The notes: generated by a model from the letters alone, not told the origin. DNA of 64,000 nt from Paenibacillus eucommiae (GCF_017874215.1 NZ_JAGGLB010000013.1:181221-245220); one strand, 5' to 3'. Numbered from the stretch's first letter, positions 1 through 9,023 are shown. Translations and numbers: made by a program.

Positions 1-428
1 GGCTTCGTATGGCCACCTGGATAAAGAACATACAACAGTACGTATACCGCTACTCCAGTTGGAGCAGTTAATAGCCATGTGATCGCCGCTACACGTCCAA
101 CCTTTTTATGCTTGAAAAATTTCTTCTTGTAAGCAAACCATAGTGTGACCAATCCCAAAACCCCACCTAATGTTGCTAAGGCAATATGGAAAAATAGAAA
201 CAAATGATAGGGAAGTTTTAGACTCTCTGGCCCACCAAACGCTGTATTGCCTGCAAATAAGGTCCGCGACATATATATAATGAAAAAGGCTAATGCGAAA
301 ATTGCACCCATTACCATCAGCTTCTGATGGGTTTCGCGATGTCCTTTCACGATATGATACCAGCCAAACCCGACAAAGATCGCACTAATTACTATAAAAA
401 ACGTACTGATCGTGGGTAATACTTGCAT
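1..428 (-). CDS. DUF420 membrane protein (YozB/CtaM-like), 3' end cut by window edge
   Basis: About 142 residues are visible before the frame runs off the window. The protein is almost all hydrophobic helices (at least four) with loop histidines (GFGWYHIVKGHRETHQK and LPYHLFLFFHIALA), as in DUF420 proteins. Family members sit at the end of heme-copper oxidase operons and are implicated in cytochrome oxidase biogenesis. It follows ctaG by 45 bases on the same strand, so it is probably the last gene of the caa3 operon. The start ATG is preceded by a weak AAGGATGGG site. The missing C-terminus should be short, since relatives have about 150-180 residues. Function is inferred from family and position. 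Confidence 0.8.
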   Translation of the reverse strand, partial: MQVLPTISTFFIVISAIFVGFGWYHIVKGHRETHQKLMVMGAIFALAFFIIYMSRTLFAGNTAFGGPESLKLPYHLFLFFHIALATLGGVLGLVTLWFAYKKKFFKHKKVGRVAAITWLLTAPTGVAVYVLLYVLYPGGHTK

Positions 429-473
429 AATAAGATCCCATCCTTATAGCCTATTCAGTTACCCGGAGGCGCA

Positions 474-1313
474 TCAGCCCTGTTGAGGCTCATAGCCTTG
501 CGGATAATCATCCTTATCATCTTGACGCTCCCTGCGATACCATCTAAAGAAAATATGTGCTAATACAGCCCCATATACGATTTCCTGGATAATTTTCATT
601 ATGACTCCGCCAAGCTGCTGATCATCCAACGCAGGTAAATGCGCAAATGGAACATTGGAATAGGAGTACATATCATATAATAAAGTTTTTGCGAAAATAA
701 TTAATGCACAGGCTGGGGTAAGTAGAACTCCGTTAGCGAATATATAACCGATCTTCTGCATATCGCTCAGCTTATCTTTCTCCGGCAATGGACAGAAAAT
801 AGGGAACCACATCGTAAACGCCGTGATCTGCAGGATTAAATGATATCCAAACAGCAGCCATTCGTTCTGCATTAAACCATTCATGATAAAAGGCATGTGA
901 TAGATAGAGAATACCATATTGAATGTGAAAATAGCGATTAACGGTCTTGTTAAAAAGGTGAATATCTTACCAAAGAATCCCTTGTATAAAAACGGACGCA
1001 GCAGCCAAGCTGGCAGCCCTCTCCAAATCAAAATCGGTACCATTAAATATAAAATAGTTTGTTGAAGCATATGCACACTAAATAAATAGTGATGTCCAAT
1101 ATAGTTAACAATACTTCCTTGTGCTATATAAAAAAGCGATAAACCGGTATAAAAAAGCAGCTTTTTATTTCGCTCAACCGGCTCGGCATCTTTAAATATT
1201 CGCTGCTCAGGGCCTACCAGATTCCAGTACACATATCCAATTACAATTAATAAGAGCAGAAGTATAGGATTCCACATTTCAAAGAATCCGCCTGCATGGT
1301 TCATTTGATCCAC
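474..1313 (-). CDS. ctaG: Cytochrome c oxidase assembly factor CtaG
   Basis: The 279-residue protein has about seven membrane helices and matches the caa3_CtaG family, which helps assemble the copper centre of caa3 oxidase in Bacillales. Family-like features are the HHYLFSVHMLQ segment and conserved prolines and histidines in the early helices, with a charged, hydrophilic C-terminal tail. The start is a GTG eight bases after AAGGAG. It lies downstream of ctaF with an 80-base gap and upstream of the DUF420 gene, the usual Bacillales order. The call rests on sequence resemblance plus operon context. Confidence 0.93.
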   Translation of the reverse strand: MDQMNHAGGFFEMWNPILLLLLIVIGYVYWNLVGPEQRIFKDAEPVERNKKLLFYTGLSLFYIAQGSIVNYIGHHYLFSVHMLQQTILYLMVPILIWRGLPAWLLRPFLYKGFFGKIFTFLTRPLIAIFTFNMVFSIYHMPFIMNGLMQNEWLLFGYHLILQITAFTMWFPIFCPLPEKDKLSDMQKIGYIFANGVLLTPACALIIFAKTLLYDMYSYSNVPFAHLPALDDQQLGGVIMKIIQEIVYGAVLAHIFFRWYRRERQDDKDDYPQGYEPQQG

Positions 1314-1392
1314 TGCACTTGCTCCTTTCCACCATTGCTTTTAAAAAAGAAGAGGCAGCTAAGTTTGAACAAAGCCACCTCTTCAATTTATT

Positions 1393-1710
1393 TTACCACC
1401 ACGTCAAATATAAAGCTGCAATAACTCCTGTAATTGCCACTATCAATCCACCTACCATAAATAGTAAAGGCAGAAAGTGTCCTCTTTCCTTAGCATGCAT
1501 CCAGAACAACAATTGAATGGTTGCTTGCACAAATCCCAAAGAAACAATGAAAACCATAATAAAGGAGCGATCCAGCCCGCCGTAAAGAACTACGGCAAAG
1601 GCCAGCATTGTTAATAATATCGATATAATGTAAGACATGTAATGGTTTCTTGGCGACTCGTGCTTGATACGTTTGTTTGGTGCGGCTGCTTCATGAGTAT
1701 TACTGCTCAT
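1393..1710 (-). CDS. ctaF: Cytochrome caa3 oxidase subunit IV
   Basis: This 105-residue protein has a hydrophilic N-terminus followed by three membrane helices. The segment GFVQATIQLLFWMHAKERGHF is the recognisable signature of prokaryotic cytochrome c oxidase subunit IV. It is a small accessory subunit of the oxidase with a stabilising rather than catalytic role. The start follows the ctaE stop by one base, so the two genes are probably translationally coupled. Length and order match Bacillus ctaF. Confidence 0.93.
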   Translation of the reverse strand: MSSNTHEAAAPNKRIKHESPRNHYMSYIISILLTMLAFAVVLYGGLDRSFIMVFIVSLGFVQATIQLLFWMHAKERGHFLPLLFMVGGLIVAITGVIAALYLTWW

Positions 1711-1711
1711 C

Positions 1712-2335
1712 TTAGTGACCCACCTTCCCCATCAAGTAAACGACTGTAAAGATAAACACCCACACTAAGTCTACAAAGTGCCAGTACAAGCTAGCTACAT
1801 AAAACTTCGGTGCTGTTACAACAGTAAGCCCCTTCTTTAATCCTTGACCAATCAGCAAGGAAATCCAGGCTACCCCAAATGCAACGTGTGCTCCATGGAA
1901 ACCGAGCAATGTGTAGAATGAGGTTGCAAACGCACTACTTGTAAAAGTGTGCTCTTCATGCACATACTCATAAAACTCATAGATCTCCAGACCAAGAAAG
2001 GCAAGACCCAAAAGAACAGTAATTGCTAACCAGAACAGTGTAGCTTTAAGATTATGCTTGTGCATACCAATCATAGCCAGTACGCTTGTCAAGCTGCTCG
2101 TCAACAAGATGAATGTAGACCAGCCAACCGTAGTCAGGTTAAATATTTCTTCAGCTGTAGGACCAACTGGTACGGAATTGCGAAGAGCGATATAAGTGGC
2201 GAACAAGCAGCCGAATAAAACGACCTCCGCGCCTAGAAAGAACCAAAAGGCAAGGACTTTATTTTTTCCTTCAAGGGTTGCCGTTTCTGGATTTGCAGGC
2301 AGAACGCCATGAGAGCCATGCGTATCGGTACTCAT
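1712..2335 (-). CDS. ctaE: Cytochrome caa3 oxidase subunit III
   Basis: A 207-residue membrane protein with five predicted helices, typical of the short form of subunit III. Recognisable segments are FWFFLGAEVVLFGCLFATY near the N-terminus, the LGFHGAHVAFG motif, and ASLYWHFVDLVWVFIFTVVY at the C-terminus. Subunit III binds lipid and stabilises the catalytic core. Its ATG overlaps the ctaD stop by four bases (ATGA), which implies translational coupling. It lies between ctaD and ctaF. Confidence 0.96.
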   Translation of the reverse strand: MSTDTHGSHGVLPANPETATLEGKNKVLAFWFFLGAEVVLFGCLFATYIALRNSVPVGPTAEEIFNLTTVGWSTFILLTSSLTSVLAMIGMHKHNLKATLFWLAITVLLGLAFLGLEIYEFYEYVHEEHTFTSSAFATSFYTLLGFHGAHVAFGVAWISLLIGQGLKKGLTVVTAPKFYVASLYWHFVDLVWVFIFTVVYLMGKVGH

Positions 2336-4182
2336 GCCTTAACCCCCTTCTCTTCCAATTCTTCAGGTTCAATATGGAAACCGTGATCGTCATATAAAGA
2401 ACGTACGATCATACAAATAAATGTCATAACAACTCCAGCACCAGCGACCCAGTGATGGCCATATATAAATCCATAACCAGCTATGAACAATCCGACTGAC
2501 ATAAGCAGCGGCAGAATGGATGGTGAAGGCATGTGGATGGATCCAACAGGTTCTGCAGGAATCATTTCTTTATTGCCAGCCATCTTTTCTTTCCAGAGTG
2601 CATCTAAACCACGTACGAGCGGAGTTTGTTTGAAGTTATACTCCGGTGCTGGTGAAGACATGGTCCACTCCAGCGTGCGTCCATCCCATGGATCCGCAGC
2701 AGCGTCTGCTTTTTTCCTGCTTACAATAATAATATTAATAAGGAAAACAATCATTCCGACTCCCATCAGGAAAGCCCCAATGGTACTTATAAAGTTCCCT
2801 TCTTCTAACCCATTCCCCGGCTGGTAGGTGAATACGCGCCGCGGCATCCCCATAAGTCCAAGGAAATGCTGTGGAAAGAATGTTAAATGGAAGCCAATAA
2901 AGAACGTCCAGAAATGAATTTTACCAAGAGTTTCATTAAGCATACGGCCAAACATCTTAGGCCACCAATAATAGGCTCCGGCAAACAATCCAAGGATTAG
3001 ACCACCAACGATAACGTAATGAAAGTGGGCAACAACGAAATATGTGTCATGATACTGGAAGTCTGCCGCAGGAACCGCGAGCATAACCCCGGTAACTCCC
3101 CCCATTACGAATGTTGGGATAAATGCCGTTGCCCACATGTTAGCTGTAGTAAAACGGATCTGCCCACCCCATAATGTAAACAACCAGTTGAATATTTTCA
3201 CACCCGTTGGTATAGCAATCGCCATTGTAGCGATAGAGAAAATCGAGTTAGCTACTGGTCCCATACCTACTGTAAACATATGGTGAACCCAAACCATGAA
3301 GCCCAAGAAGCCGATAAGTATGGTTGCAAATACCATGGAGCTGTAACCAAACAACCGTTTTTTGGAGAACGTTGAAACAACTTCAGAAACGATACCGAAA
3401 GCAGGCAAAATCAGAATGTAAACTTCCGGGTGCCCGAAAATCCAGAATAAATGCTGCCATAAGACGGTGTTCCCGCCTCGATTTACATCGAAGAAAGCTC
3501 CGTTAAACAAACGGTCAAACATCAACTCTACAAGTCCAACTGTGATTGCTGGAAAAGCAAGAAGAATAAGCGCTGATGTAATTAGAACTGTCCATGTAAA
3601 CATCGGCATTCTCATGTAGGTCATACCTGGCGCACGCATGTTAACGATCGTAACCAAAAAGTTAATACCACCAATTAGCGTACCGATACCAGCAATCTGC
3701 AGACCTAGTACATAGAAATCCGTACCCAGAAAATTCCCCGTATTATCCTGTAGAATAGATAAGGGTGCATAACCTGTCCAACCAGCATTCGGCGCTCCAC
3801 CAAGGAACCAGCTGGTGTTCATTAGTACTCCTCCGGCAAAGAACAGCCAGAAGCCCAATGAATTCAAGAAAGGGAATGCTACGTCTCTTGCACCAATCTG
3901 TAAAGGTACAATTGCATTCATAAATCCGAAGATGATGGGCATCGCTGCAAAGAAAATCATCGTCGTTCCGTGCATAGTCGTTAATTGATTAAACGTATCC
4001 CCGATAAAAATCTTCTGATCGGGAAATGCAAGCTGAATCCGGATAAGAATCGCTTCAAGTCCTCCTAAGATGAAGAAGAAGCCGCCTGCCAGCATATACA
4101 GAATTCCGATTTTTTTATGATCGACTGTTGTAAGCCAATCCATTAAACCGCTGTATCGTTTGACCGTGTGAGTGTGAGCCAA
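2332..4182 (-). CDS. ctaD: Cytochrome caa3 oxidase subunit I (catalytic heme-copper subunit)
   Basis: This 616-residue subunit reduces O2 to water at a heme a3-CuB centre and pumps protons. The active-site segments are all present: the cross-linked His-Tyr pair in FGHPEVYILILPAFG, the CuB histidines in VWVHHMFTVGMG, and the heme histidines in VVAHFHYVIVGG. The length, about 100 residues beyond the 12-helix core, fits SoxM-type caa3 enzymes, where extra C-terminal helices derive from subunit III. The chosen start is a TTG eight bases after AAAGGAGG. Transcription comes from the promoter upstream of ctaC. Confidence 0.98.
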   Translation of the reverse strand: MAHTHTVKRYSGLMDWLTTVDHKKIGILYMLAGGFFFILGGLEAILIRIQLAFPDQKIFIGDTFNQLTTMHGTTMIFFAAMPIIFGFMNAIVPLQIGARDVAFPFLNSLGFWLFFAGGVLMNTSWFLGGAPNAGWTGYAPLSILQDNTGNFLGTDFYVLGLQIAGIGTLIGGINFLVTIVNMRAPGMTYMRMPMFTWTVLITSALILLAFPAITVGLVELMFDRLFNGAFFDVNRGGNTVLWQHLFWIFGHPEVYILILPAFGIVSEVVSTFSKKRLFGYSSMVFATILIGFLGFMVWVHHMFTVGMGPVANSIFSIATMAIAIPTGVKIFNWLFTLWGGQIRFTTANMWATAFIPTFVMGGVTGVMLAVPAADFQYHDTYFVVAHFHYVIVGGLILGLFAGAYYWWPKMFGRMLNETLGKIHFWTFFIGFHLTFFPQHFLGLMGMPRRVFTYQPGNGLEEGNFISTIGAFLMGVGMIVFLINIIIVSRKKADAAADPWDGRTLEWTMSSPAPEYNFKQTPLVRGLDALWKEKMAGNKEMIPAEPVGSIHMPSPSILPLLMSVGLFIAGYGFIYGHHWVAGAGVVMTFICMIVRSLYDDHGFHIEPEELEEKGVKA

Positions 4183-4244
4183 CGCATTTACCTCCTTTAG
4201 CGTTTTCCCTTAGGAAAACTGACTTTCGTAGACATTTAAGTGTT

Positions 4245-5261
4245 TTATTTCAAGGACTCCAGATACTGGACGATGTCTTTGATTTGATTGTCGTCAAGCG
4301 GACCACCAGCTTCTTTACCGAAAGCAGGCATCTTGTTGCCTGGCTTCTGCTCAAGAGGATCCTTGATCCACAGTTCCATATTCTCAGGAGTATGCTCCAA
4401 AACGCCAGCAAGCATGGATCGATCTGCAAATCCGTTAAGATTCGGCCCTAACCCCAATCCGCTAACATCTACAGCATGACAGGACATGCAGTTATCTTTA
4501 AACAGCTGCTCTCCAGCTTGTGCGTTTGCTGGAATGGCGGTCGGAGCTTTCATACTTTCTACCCATGCGTTGAAATCATCAGGACTCTTGGAATTAACCT
4601 TAAAGTCCATCAAAGCATGTGAGGCTCCACATAGCTCGGCACATTTCCCTTGAAATAAAGCAATCTCACTTGCCTCTAAATAGAAGACGTTAGCCATACC
4701 AGGATTTGTATCTATTTTCCCACCCAGAGACGGTACCCAGAAGGAGTGGTTAACATCGGCAGAAATTAGCTCAAAGGCAATTTTCTTGTCAGTAGGTATA
4801 ACCAAATCCTGAGCGGTAACAATTCCCAAATCAGGATATTCGAACTGCCACCAGAATTGATAAGCAGTGACTTTTACTTGAAGGGCATCTGGATCCTGCC
4901 TGTAATCGGTCGAATGCTTGAATGTGTAAGCAACAGTAGGTACTGCAAGCACTAGCAGCAGCAGGATAGGAATAACTGTCCAAATAATTTCAAGAACGTG
5001 ATTTCCTTCTACTTGTTTAGGTACACCTGTTTGACCCTTCCGTGCACGAAAGCGAATCAATACAAATACATAAATAGCAAAAACGACAACAACAACTAAG
5101 GCCATAATAAACAGACTAAGCTTCATTAAATCAAATTGCTCTGAAGCTACTGGACCTTTGGGAACCAAAGCGGAAATCGTTGGATTACCACAACCGGTTA
5201 GCAGAAACGTCAATACCGCAAAAAGGGGAATTAGACGCCAATTTTTTTTCAATCGATTCAT
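4245..5261 (-). CDS. ctaC: Cytochrome caa3 oxidase subunit II with fused cytochrome c domain (lipoprotein)
   Basis: The protein accepts electrons at a CuA centre and carries its own cytochrome c. A lipobox LLTGC (Cys24) ends the signal sequence, followed by one or two membrane helices. The CuA cupredoxin domain has the C-x3-C-x3-H ligand set (CAELCGASHALMDF). A C-terminal cytochrome c domain has CMSCH. The frame is open 36 codons further upstream, but that stretch overlaps the promoter. ATG 5261 after GTGGGG gives a clean lipoprotein signal, so it was chosen (338 residues). It is the first gene of the ctaCDEFG operon. Confidence 0.96.
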   Translation of the reverse strand: MNRLKKNWRLIPLFAVLTFLLTGCGNPTISALVPKGPVASEQFDLMKLSLFIMALVVVVVFAIYVFVLIRFRARKGQTGVPKQVEGNHVLEIIWTVIPILLLLVLAVPTVAYTFKHSTDYRQDPDALQVKVTAYQFWWQFEYPDLGIVTAQDLVIPTDKKIAFELISADVNHSFWVPSLGGKIDTNPGMANVFYLEASEIALFQGKCAELCGASHALMDFKVNSKSPDDFNAWVESMKAPTAIPANAQAGEQLFKDNCMSCHAVDVSGLGLGPNLNGFADRSMLAGVLEHTPENMELWIKDPLEQKPGNKMPAFGKEAGGPLDDNQIKDIVQYLESLK

Positions 5262-5340
5262 TTCTATCAGCCCCACTTTTGAACCATTATTTTTACTGCA
5301 CAGAACTCGCCATTGTCTATTAATCGTACCACATTTATTA

Positions 5341-5369
5341 ACTATAAATTCGTTAAAACCTTTTGTCAA
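5341..5369 (-). promoter_or_regulatory. Sigma-A promoter of the caa3 operon
   Basis: Read on the minus strand, TTGACA (5364-5369) is followed after 17 bases by TATAGT (5341-5346). This places the transcription start near 5334 and leaves a leader of about 70 bases before the ctaC ATG. No CcpA or ResD box was recognised. Confidence 0.7.
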
Positions 5370-5484
5370 TCGCTGTAGCGAAGTTCACAAATTGTTCTTA
5401 TACAGCGCTGCATCAATGTTTTCCTTCCCTCTAGATTTCCTTATTTGAACTTCTTTATACATAAAAGGTGGATAAATATCCAAC

Positions 5485-5514
5485 GCATATTAAGAAAGCC
5501 TCCATACCATCCTA
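5485..5514 (+). promoter_or_regulatory. Candidate sigma-G/sigma-F type promoter for the spore lipoprotein gene
   Basis: GCATA (5485-5489) and CATCCTA (5508-5514) are separated by 18 bases, matching the forespore sigma-G pattern (about GHATR, 17-18 bases, CATNNTA). The start would fall about 15 bases before the ribosome site of the YhcN-like gene, whose Bacillus homologue is forespore-expressed. Confidence 0.5.
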
Positions 5515-5550
5515 TAGAAGGAGACCAAAATCCAAGGAGGCCTGTCCTAA

Positions 5551-6237
5551 ATGAGCGTTCAGAACTATTATCGGCTAACTGCCGCTTTCCTTTTACTGCT
5601 GCTTTTATCCGCCTGCTCCGTAGGCAAACAACCGGCAAAAATGAATTATGGACTACAGGGGGAAGACAAGACGGACTCGGAAAGATCTTATCAAACCCAG
5701 CAGCTTGTTGGGCCCGTTACCCATAATAACAGCTTGTTATCCTACAGCCAATCCCTTTCTAATATTGTTGCGGCTGCTAACGGCGTCAATGCGGCTATTG
5801 TTATGACGACGGATCAGCGGGCTTATGTAGCTGTAATGATGGATAGTACAGCTACTGGTACCAAGGGAAAGACCCGAGAAACGAATAATCAGGGTACAGT
5901 AACCGGCATTTACAATCCCGATACGCCAGAATCTGATTCCATGGATCCTAACAAGCTGAACAATGGCGCCAACAATGCAGAAACAGCTATACATCATGAC
6001 CTGCTTGCTCATCGCTTCAAACAAGTATTGGCTGATAAAATCCGTTACAGCGCGCCATATTTACAAGATGTCTATATTTCTGCGAACCGTGATTTTGTCA
6101 ATGAAATGAACCGTTACGCCCAAGAAAGCTGGAAAGGGAATTCGCTTCAACCTTATCTTTTACAATTTAATAAGCTTGTGACGGATGTATTTGGAACTGA
6201 ACAAGTACCTCCCCCCCAACCTGCTGCTCAGCGATAA
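5551..6237 (+). CDS. YhcN/YlaJ-family sporulation lipoprotein
   Basis: A 228-residue exported lipoprotein with a hydrophobic leader ending in lipobox LLSAC (Cys22). The domain that follows matches the YhcN/YlaJ spore family, including the conserved segment IVAAANGVNAAIVMTTDQRA and a later DVYISANRDFVNEMN stretch. Family members are found in the spore inner membrane or cortex and affect germination and outgrowth; their molecular activity is unknown. The start is fixed by AAGGAGG ten bases upstream. The C-terminus is proline-rich. The gene stands alone between a forespore-like promoter and a strong terminator. Confidence 0.88.
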   Translation: MSVQNYYRLTAAFLLLLLLSACSVGKQPAKMNYGLQGEDKTDSERSYQTQQLVGPVTHNNSLLSYSQSLSNIVAAANGVNAAIVMTTDQRAYVAVMMDSTATGTKGKTRETNNQGTVTGIYNPDTPESDSMDPNKLNNGANNAETAIHHDLLAHRFKQVLADKIRYSAPYLQDVYISANRDFVNEMNRYAQESWKGNSLQPYLLQFNKLVTDVFGTEQVPPPQPAAQR

Positions 6238-6260
6238 AATCTGCTGTTAAAACAACATGG

Positions 6261-6297
6261 AGCGGATAGAATGGCTATCCGCTGTTTTATTTTTCCT
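6261..6297 (+). terminator. Rho-independent terminator of the spore lipoprotein gene
   Basis: The perfect nine-base stem AGCGGATAG / CTATCCGCT with a five-base loop is followed by GTTTTATTTTT, 23 bases after the stop codon. Confidence 0.85.
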
Positions 6298-6364
6298 CCT
6301 TCTGCTGTAGAATGGAGTGATATCACATTAAATTATGTAGAAACAAGGGAGCTGGCGAACCGAA

Positions 6365-8263
6365 ATGTCAAACGGATTTGCTTCACTAGGTATAAGAGAA
6401 CAATTGGTTCAAAGGTTAAAGGAATCCGGAGTGGTCGAGCCAACGCCGATCCAGCGGCAAAGTATTCCCGCCCTGCTTTCAGGAACCGATATTATTGCAC
6501 AAGCCCAGACTGGTACTGGAAAAACATTAGCTTTCGTTCTTCCCATACTGGAGTTAATAGATATAGAAAAAGAACATGTTCAAGCCCTGATACTAACTCC
6601 TACCCGGGAATTGGCTATTCAAATCACTGCAGAGCTAAATGAGCTTGCCCCTCTCGTGGGAGCAACTGTACTGGCAGCCTATGGTGGACAAGATGTAGAA
6701 CGTCAGCTCAGAAAGCTGCAAAAAAATATACATATAGTAGTAGGCACGCCGGGAAGATTGCTTGATCATTTACGCCGCGGATCTGTAGAATTCTATAAGC
6801 TTAGCATGCTTGTTTTAGATGAAGCGGATCAAATGCTGCATATGGGATTCCTGAAGGATGTAGAGGAAATCATCGCACAAACTTCACCGCGCAGACAGAC
6901 CCTGCTGTTCTCGGCTACTATGCCAGAGCAAGTGAGAACGCTGGCCAAACGCTATATGAAGGAATCGCTGGAAATTCAAATTAAAGCGAAACAAGTTACT
7001 TTGGAGGAGATCGAACAGATCATCGTTGAAGTATCGGACCAGGATAAGAAGGATGCGTTAATCCGCTCCATCATTCAATACAAGCCATATCTGGCTATGA
7101 TCTTCTGCCGTACAAAGCGCAGAGCAAGCGAGCTGAACGAAGCCTTGCAGGAAAGCGGCTTTATGTCGGACGAGCTTCATGGCGATCTCTCCCAAGGCAA
7201 ACGTGAGCAGGTCATGAAGAAATTCCGTGAAGCCAGAATCGAACTGCTGGTAGCAACGGATGTCGCCGCCCGCGGACTTGACGTTGAAGGCATTACACAT
7301 ATCTTTAACTATGACATTCCGCAGGATGCTGAAGGCTATATCCACCGCATAGGCCGGACTGGACGAGCCGGGCAAACCGGTGTAGCTGTCACCTTCGTGA
7401 CACCAAGAGATATGGTCAATCTGGAATTGATCGAAAAAGGTATTCGCATGACCTTACTGAAATCTGGTGGCAGAACGAGGCCAGCATCAGCAGGCAAAAA
7501 GGTATACACTTCCGAAGCCGATGGCAGGAAGCCACGCTCAAGCAAAGACGGCAGGCCTGGTGGCCGCGCAGCTGCGCGAGGCGGCGGACGTGGCGCCGAT
7601 GGCCGCGGTGGAGCCAACGGTCGTGGTGCTAGTGGCCGCGTAACTGAAGGACGCGCGGGGATTTCACGCGGCACTGAAGCAACGCGGCGTGCTGCAGGAT
7701 CAGTCGCTGTAGGACGCGGCGACTCAGGACGCGGAGCAGACACGCGCGGCGCTGGCGGAAGAGGCGCTGAAGGCCGGGGCGCTTCCGGGCGCGGGGCAGA
7801 CACGCGCGGTGCTGGCGGCTGGAGCGCCGAAGGGCGCAGTGTTGGTGGCCGCGGGGCGGACACGCGGGGCGCTGGCGGGCGCAAGCCTAGTGCTGAGGCA
7901 GGCGGTGAGCGCAGCCGCGGAGCACGTTCAGGCGGAGGCCAGGAAGGCGGACGCGCGCGGACAGCTGCGGCAAGTCCGTATGGCGAACGCTCAGGAACAG
8001 GAAACATGAGGAACGCAGCAGAAAGAACCGAGCGCAGCAACCGGGATAGCGCAGAGCAAACACGTGGAATCAAGATTGGACGCAAGACCGTAGATCCTGG
8101 AAGAACACCGAAAGCCGGAGCGAATCCTGAACGCGGCTTTGCTAGCAGGTCAGGAGCTGCCGATACTCGTGGACGCGACAACAGATCAAGCGCTGCAGCC
8201 AGAGTTCAAAAAGGCAAAGGGGCCACAGGAAGCCCAAGAGGCGGCAAGAGACCCAAAAAGTAA
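6365..8263 (+). CDS. DEAD-box RNA helicase with long RG-rich C-terminal tail
   Basis: A 632-residue ATP-dependent RNA helicase. The core (about 1-375) has all family motifs: Q motif PTPIQRQSIP, Walker A AQTGTGKT, PTRELA, DEAD in VLDEADQML, SAT, ATDVAARGLD and HRIGRTGRAG. Residues from about 380 to the end form an unusually long, disordered Gly/Arg/Ala tail with many RGG/RGA elements, likely for RNA binding, partly built from a 60-bp tandem repeat. The tail is much richer in GC than the core, which gives long meaningless reading frames on the other strand. Likely roles are ribosome assembly, RNA decay or cold adaptation, as for the Csh helicases; which paralogue it corresponds to is unclear. 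The start ATG follows AAGGGAG. Confidence 0.95.
   Translation: MSNGFASLGIREQLVQRLKESGVVEPTPIQRQSIPALLSGTDIIAQAQTGTGKTLAFVLPILELIDIEKEHVQALILTPTRELAIQITAELNELAPLVGATVLAAYGGQDVERQLRKLQKNIHIVVGTPGRLLDHLRRGSVEFYKLSMLVLDEADQMLHMGFLKDVEEIIAQTSPRRQTLLFSATMPEQVRTLAKRYMKESLEIQIKAKQVTLEEIEQIIVEVSDQDKKDALIRSIIQYKPYLAMIFCRTKRRASELNEALQESGFMSDELHGDLSQGKREQVMKKFREARIELLVATDVAARGLDVEGITHIFNYDIPQDAEGYIHRIGRTGRAGQTGVAVTFVTPRDMVNLELIEKGIRMTLLKSGGRTRPASAGKKVYTSEADGRKPRSSKDGRPGGRAAARGGGRGADGRGGANGRGASGRVTEGRAGISRGTEATRRAAGSVAVGRGDSGRGADTRGAGGRGAEGRGASGRGADTRGAGGWSAEGRSVGGRGADTRGAGGRKPSAEAGGERSRGARSGGGQEGGRARTAAASPYGERSGTGNMRNAAERTERSNRDSAEQTRGIKIGRKTVDPGRTPKAGANPERGFASRSGAADTRGRDNRSSAAARVQKGKGATGSPRGGKRPKK
7727..7881 (+). 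repeat. 60-bp GC-rich tandem repeat inside the helicase tail
   Basis: The element GCGGGGCAGACACGCG recurs at 7731, 7791 and 7851 with an exact 60-base period, encoding 20-residue units that begin GRGADTRGAGG. There are two full copies and one partial copy. The in-frame period means copy-number change would alter tail length without a frameshift. Confidence 0.85.
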
Positions 8264-8331
8264 ATCGCTTACCAATTACTTCTTTTGCTTTACCGTTTGT
8301 CAGGAAAGATGTAAAATAAAACCATGTATCC

Positions 8332-8366
8332 ACCAATGCAGCAAGGGCGACTTCGCTGCATTTGGT
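8332..8366 (+). other. Stem-loop between helicase and guanylate-kinase-like genes
   Basis: ACCAATGCAGC and GCTGCATTTGGT form an 11-bp stem with one bulge. Only a short T-rich stretch follows, so it may be a weak terminator or an RNA-processing hairpin rather than a strong terminator. Confidence 0.4.
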
Positions 8367-8413
8367 GATCCTGCTCTTTACAAAAATCGTTTTCTACTAA
8401 AGGAGGCACATTT

Positions 8414-9001
8414 ATGTACACTTTAAAGGAAAAAGAAATGATTTTTGTTTTTACAGGTCCACATGGCGCAGGGCGTAAAACGGTAGCAGAAATGTCTGGC
8501 TCAACCTTAGGCTTAAAGCAGGTTATTTCTTACACCACCAGACCGCAGCGCCCAACCGAGTTTGACGGGCAAGATTACCACTTTATCACATCTAAGCAAT
8601 TTGCAGATGCTCAAGAACGTAATGAATTTATTGAAATAGGCACTATTAATCATCATTTTTATGGAATTAAAAGCAACGATATTCAACAAATGTTTTTGGC
8701 CGGACATAATATTTATTTAATTCTTAACCGTTTTGGCGCGGCCACACTAAAGGAATTGTACGGGGATCGTGTGGTGCGGGTTTTCATTTATGCCGACAGG
8801 GATATACTGGAGAAAAGGATGCGGGAAAGCGGCGATTCGGAAGAAAATATCCGGCTTTATCTATCTCATTTTGAAGAGGAAATGGCTTATCGCGAGGAAT
8901 GTGAGGTATCCTTTGAAAATCTGGATTTAGCCCACACGGTATTTGATTTAACAAAAACATTGGATGAGACCCTAGGCCGCAATCTTGTTGATTTGGACTA
9001 A
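8414..9001 (+). CDS. Guanylate-kinase-like protein with altered P-loop
   Basis: The 195-residue protein has a guanylate kinase fold: a phosphate-binding loop at the N-terminus, the GMP-binding segment SYTTRPQRPTEFDGQDYHF and the lid/core pattern RMRESGDSEENI. True Gmk has GPSGVGKGT; here the loop reads GPHGAGRKT, so arginine replaces the key lysine and a lysine follows one position later. It may be a weak or non-catalytic paralogue, a nucleotide-binding regulator or a variant kinase. The start is set by AAAGGAGG eight bases upstream rather than the internal ATG 30 bases later. A strong terminator follows, so it is probably monocistronic or ends the helicase transcript. Confidence 0.8.
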   Translation: MYTLKEKEMIFVFTGPHGAGRKTVAEMSGSTLGLKQVISYTTRPQRPTEFDGQDYHFITSKQFADAQERNEFIEIGTINHHFYGIKSNDIQQMFLAGHNIYLILNRFGAATLKELYGDRVVRVFIYADRDILEKRMRESGDSEENIRLYLSHFEEEMAYREECEVSFENLDLAHTVFDLTKTLDETLGRNLVDLD

Positions 9002-9023
9002 TCACCTGTTATAGATTGAGATG

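Noticed and set aside
6271..6642. 123-codon plus-strand frame
   Set aside because: Starts inside the terminator and overlaps the helicase in another frame.
7336..8181. 281-codon minus-strand frame opposite the helicase tail, Pro/Arg/Ala-rich
   Set aside because: It is the mirror of the GC-rich RG repeat; no ribosome site, no domain, and the plus-strand helicase motifs are unambiguous.
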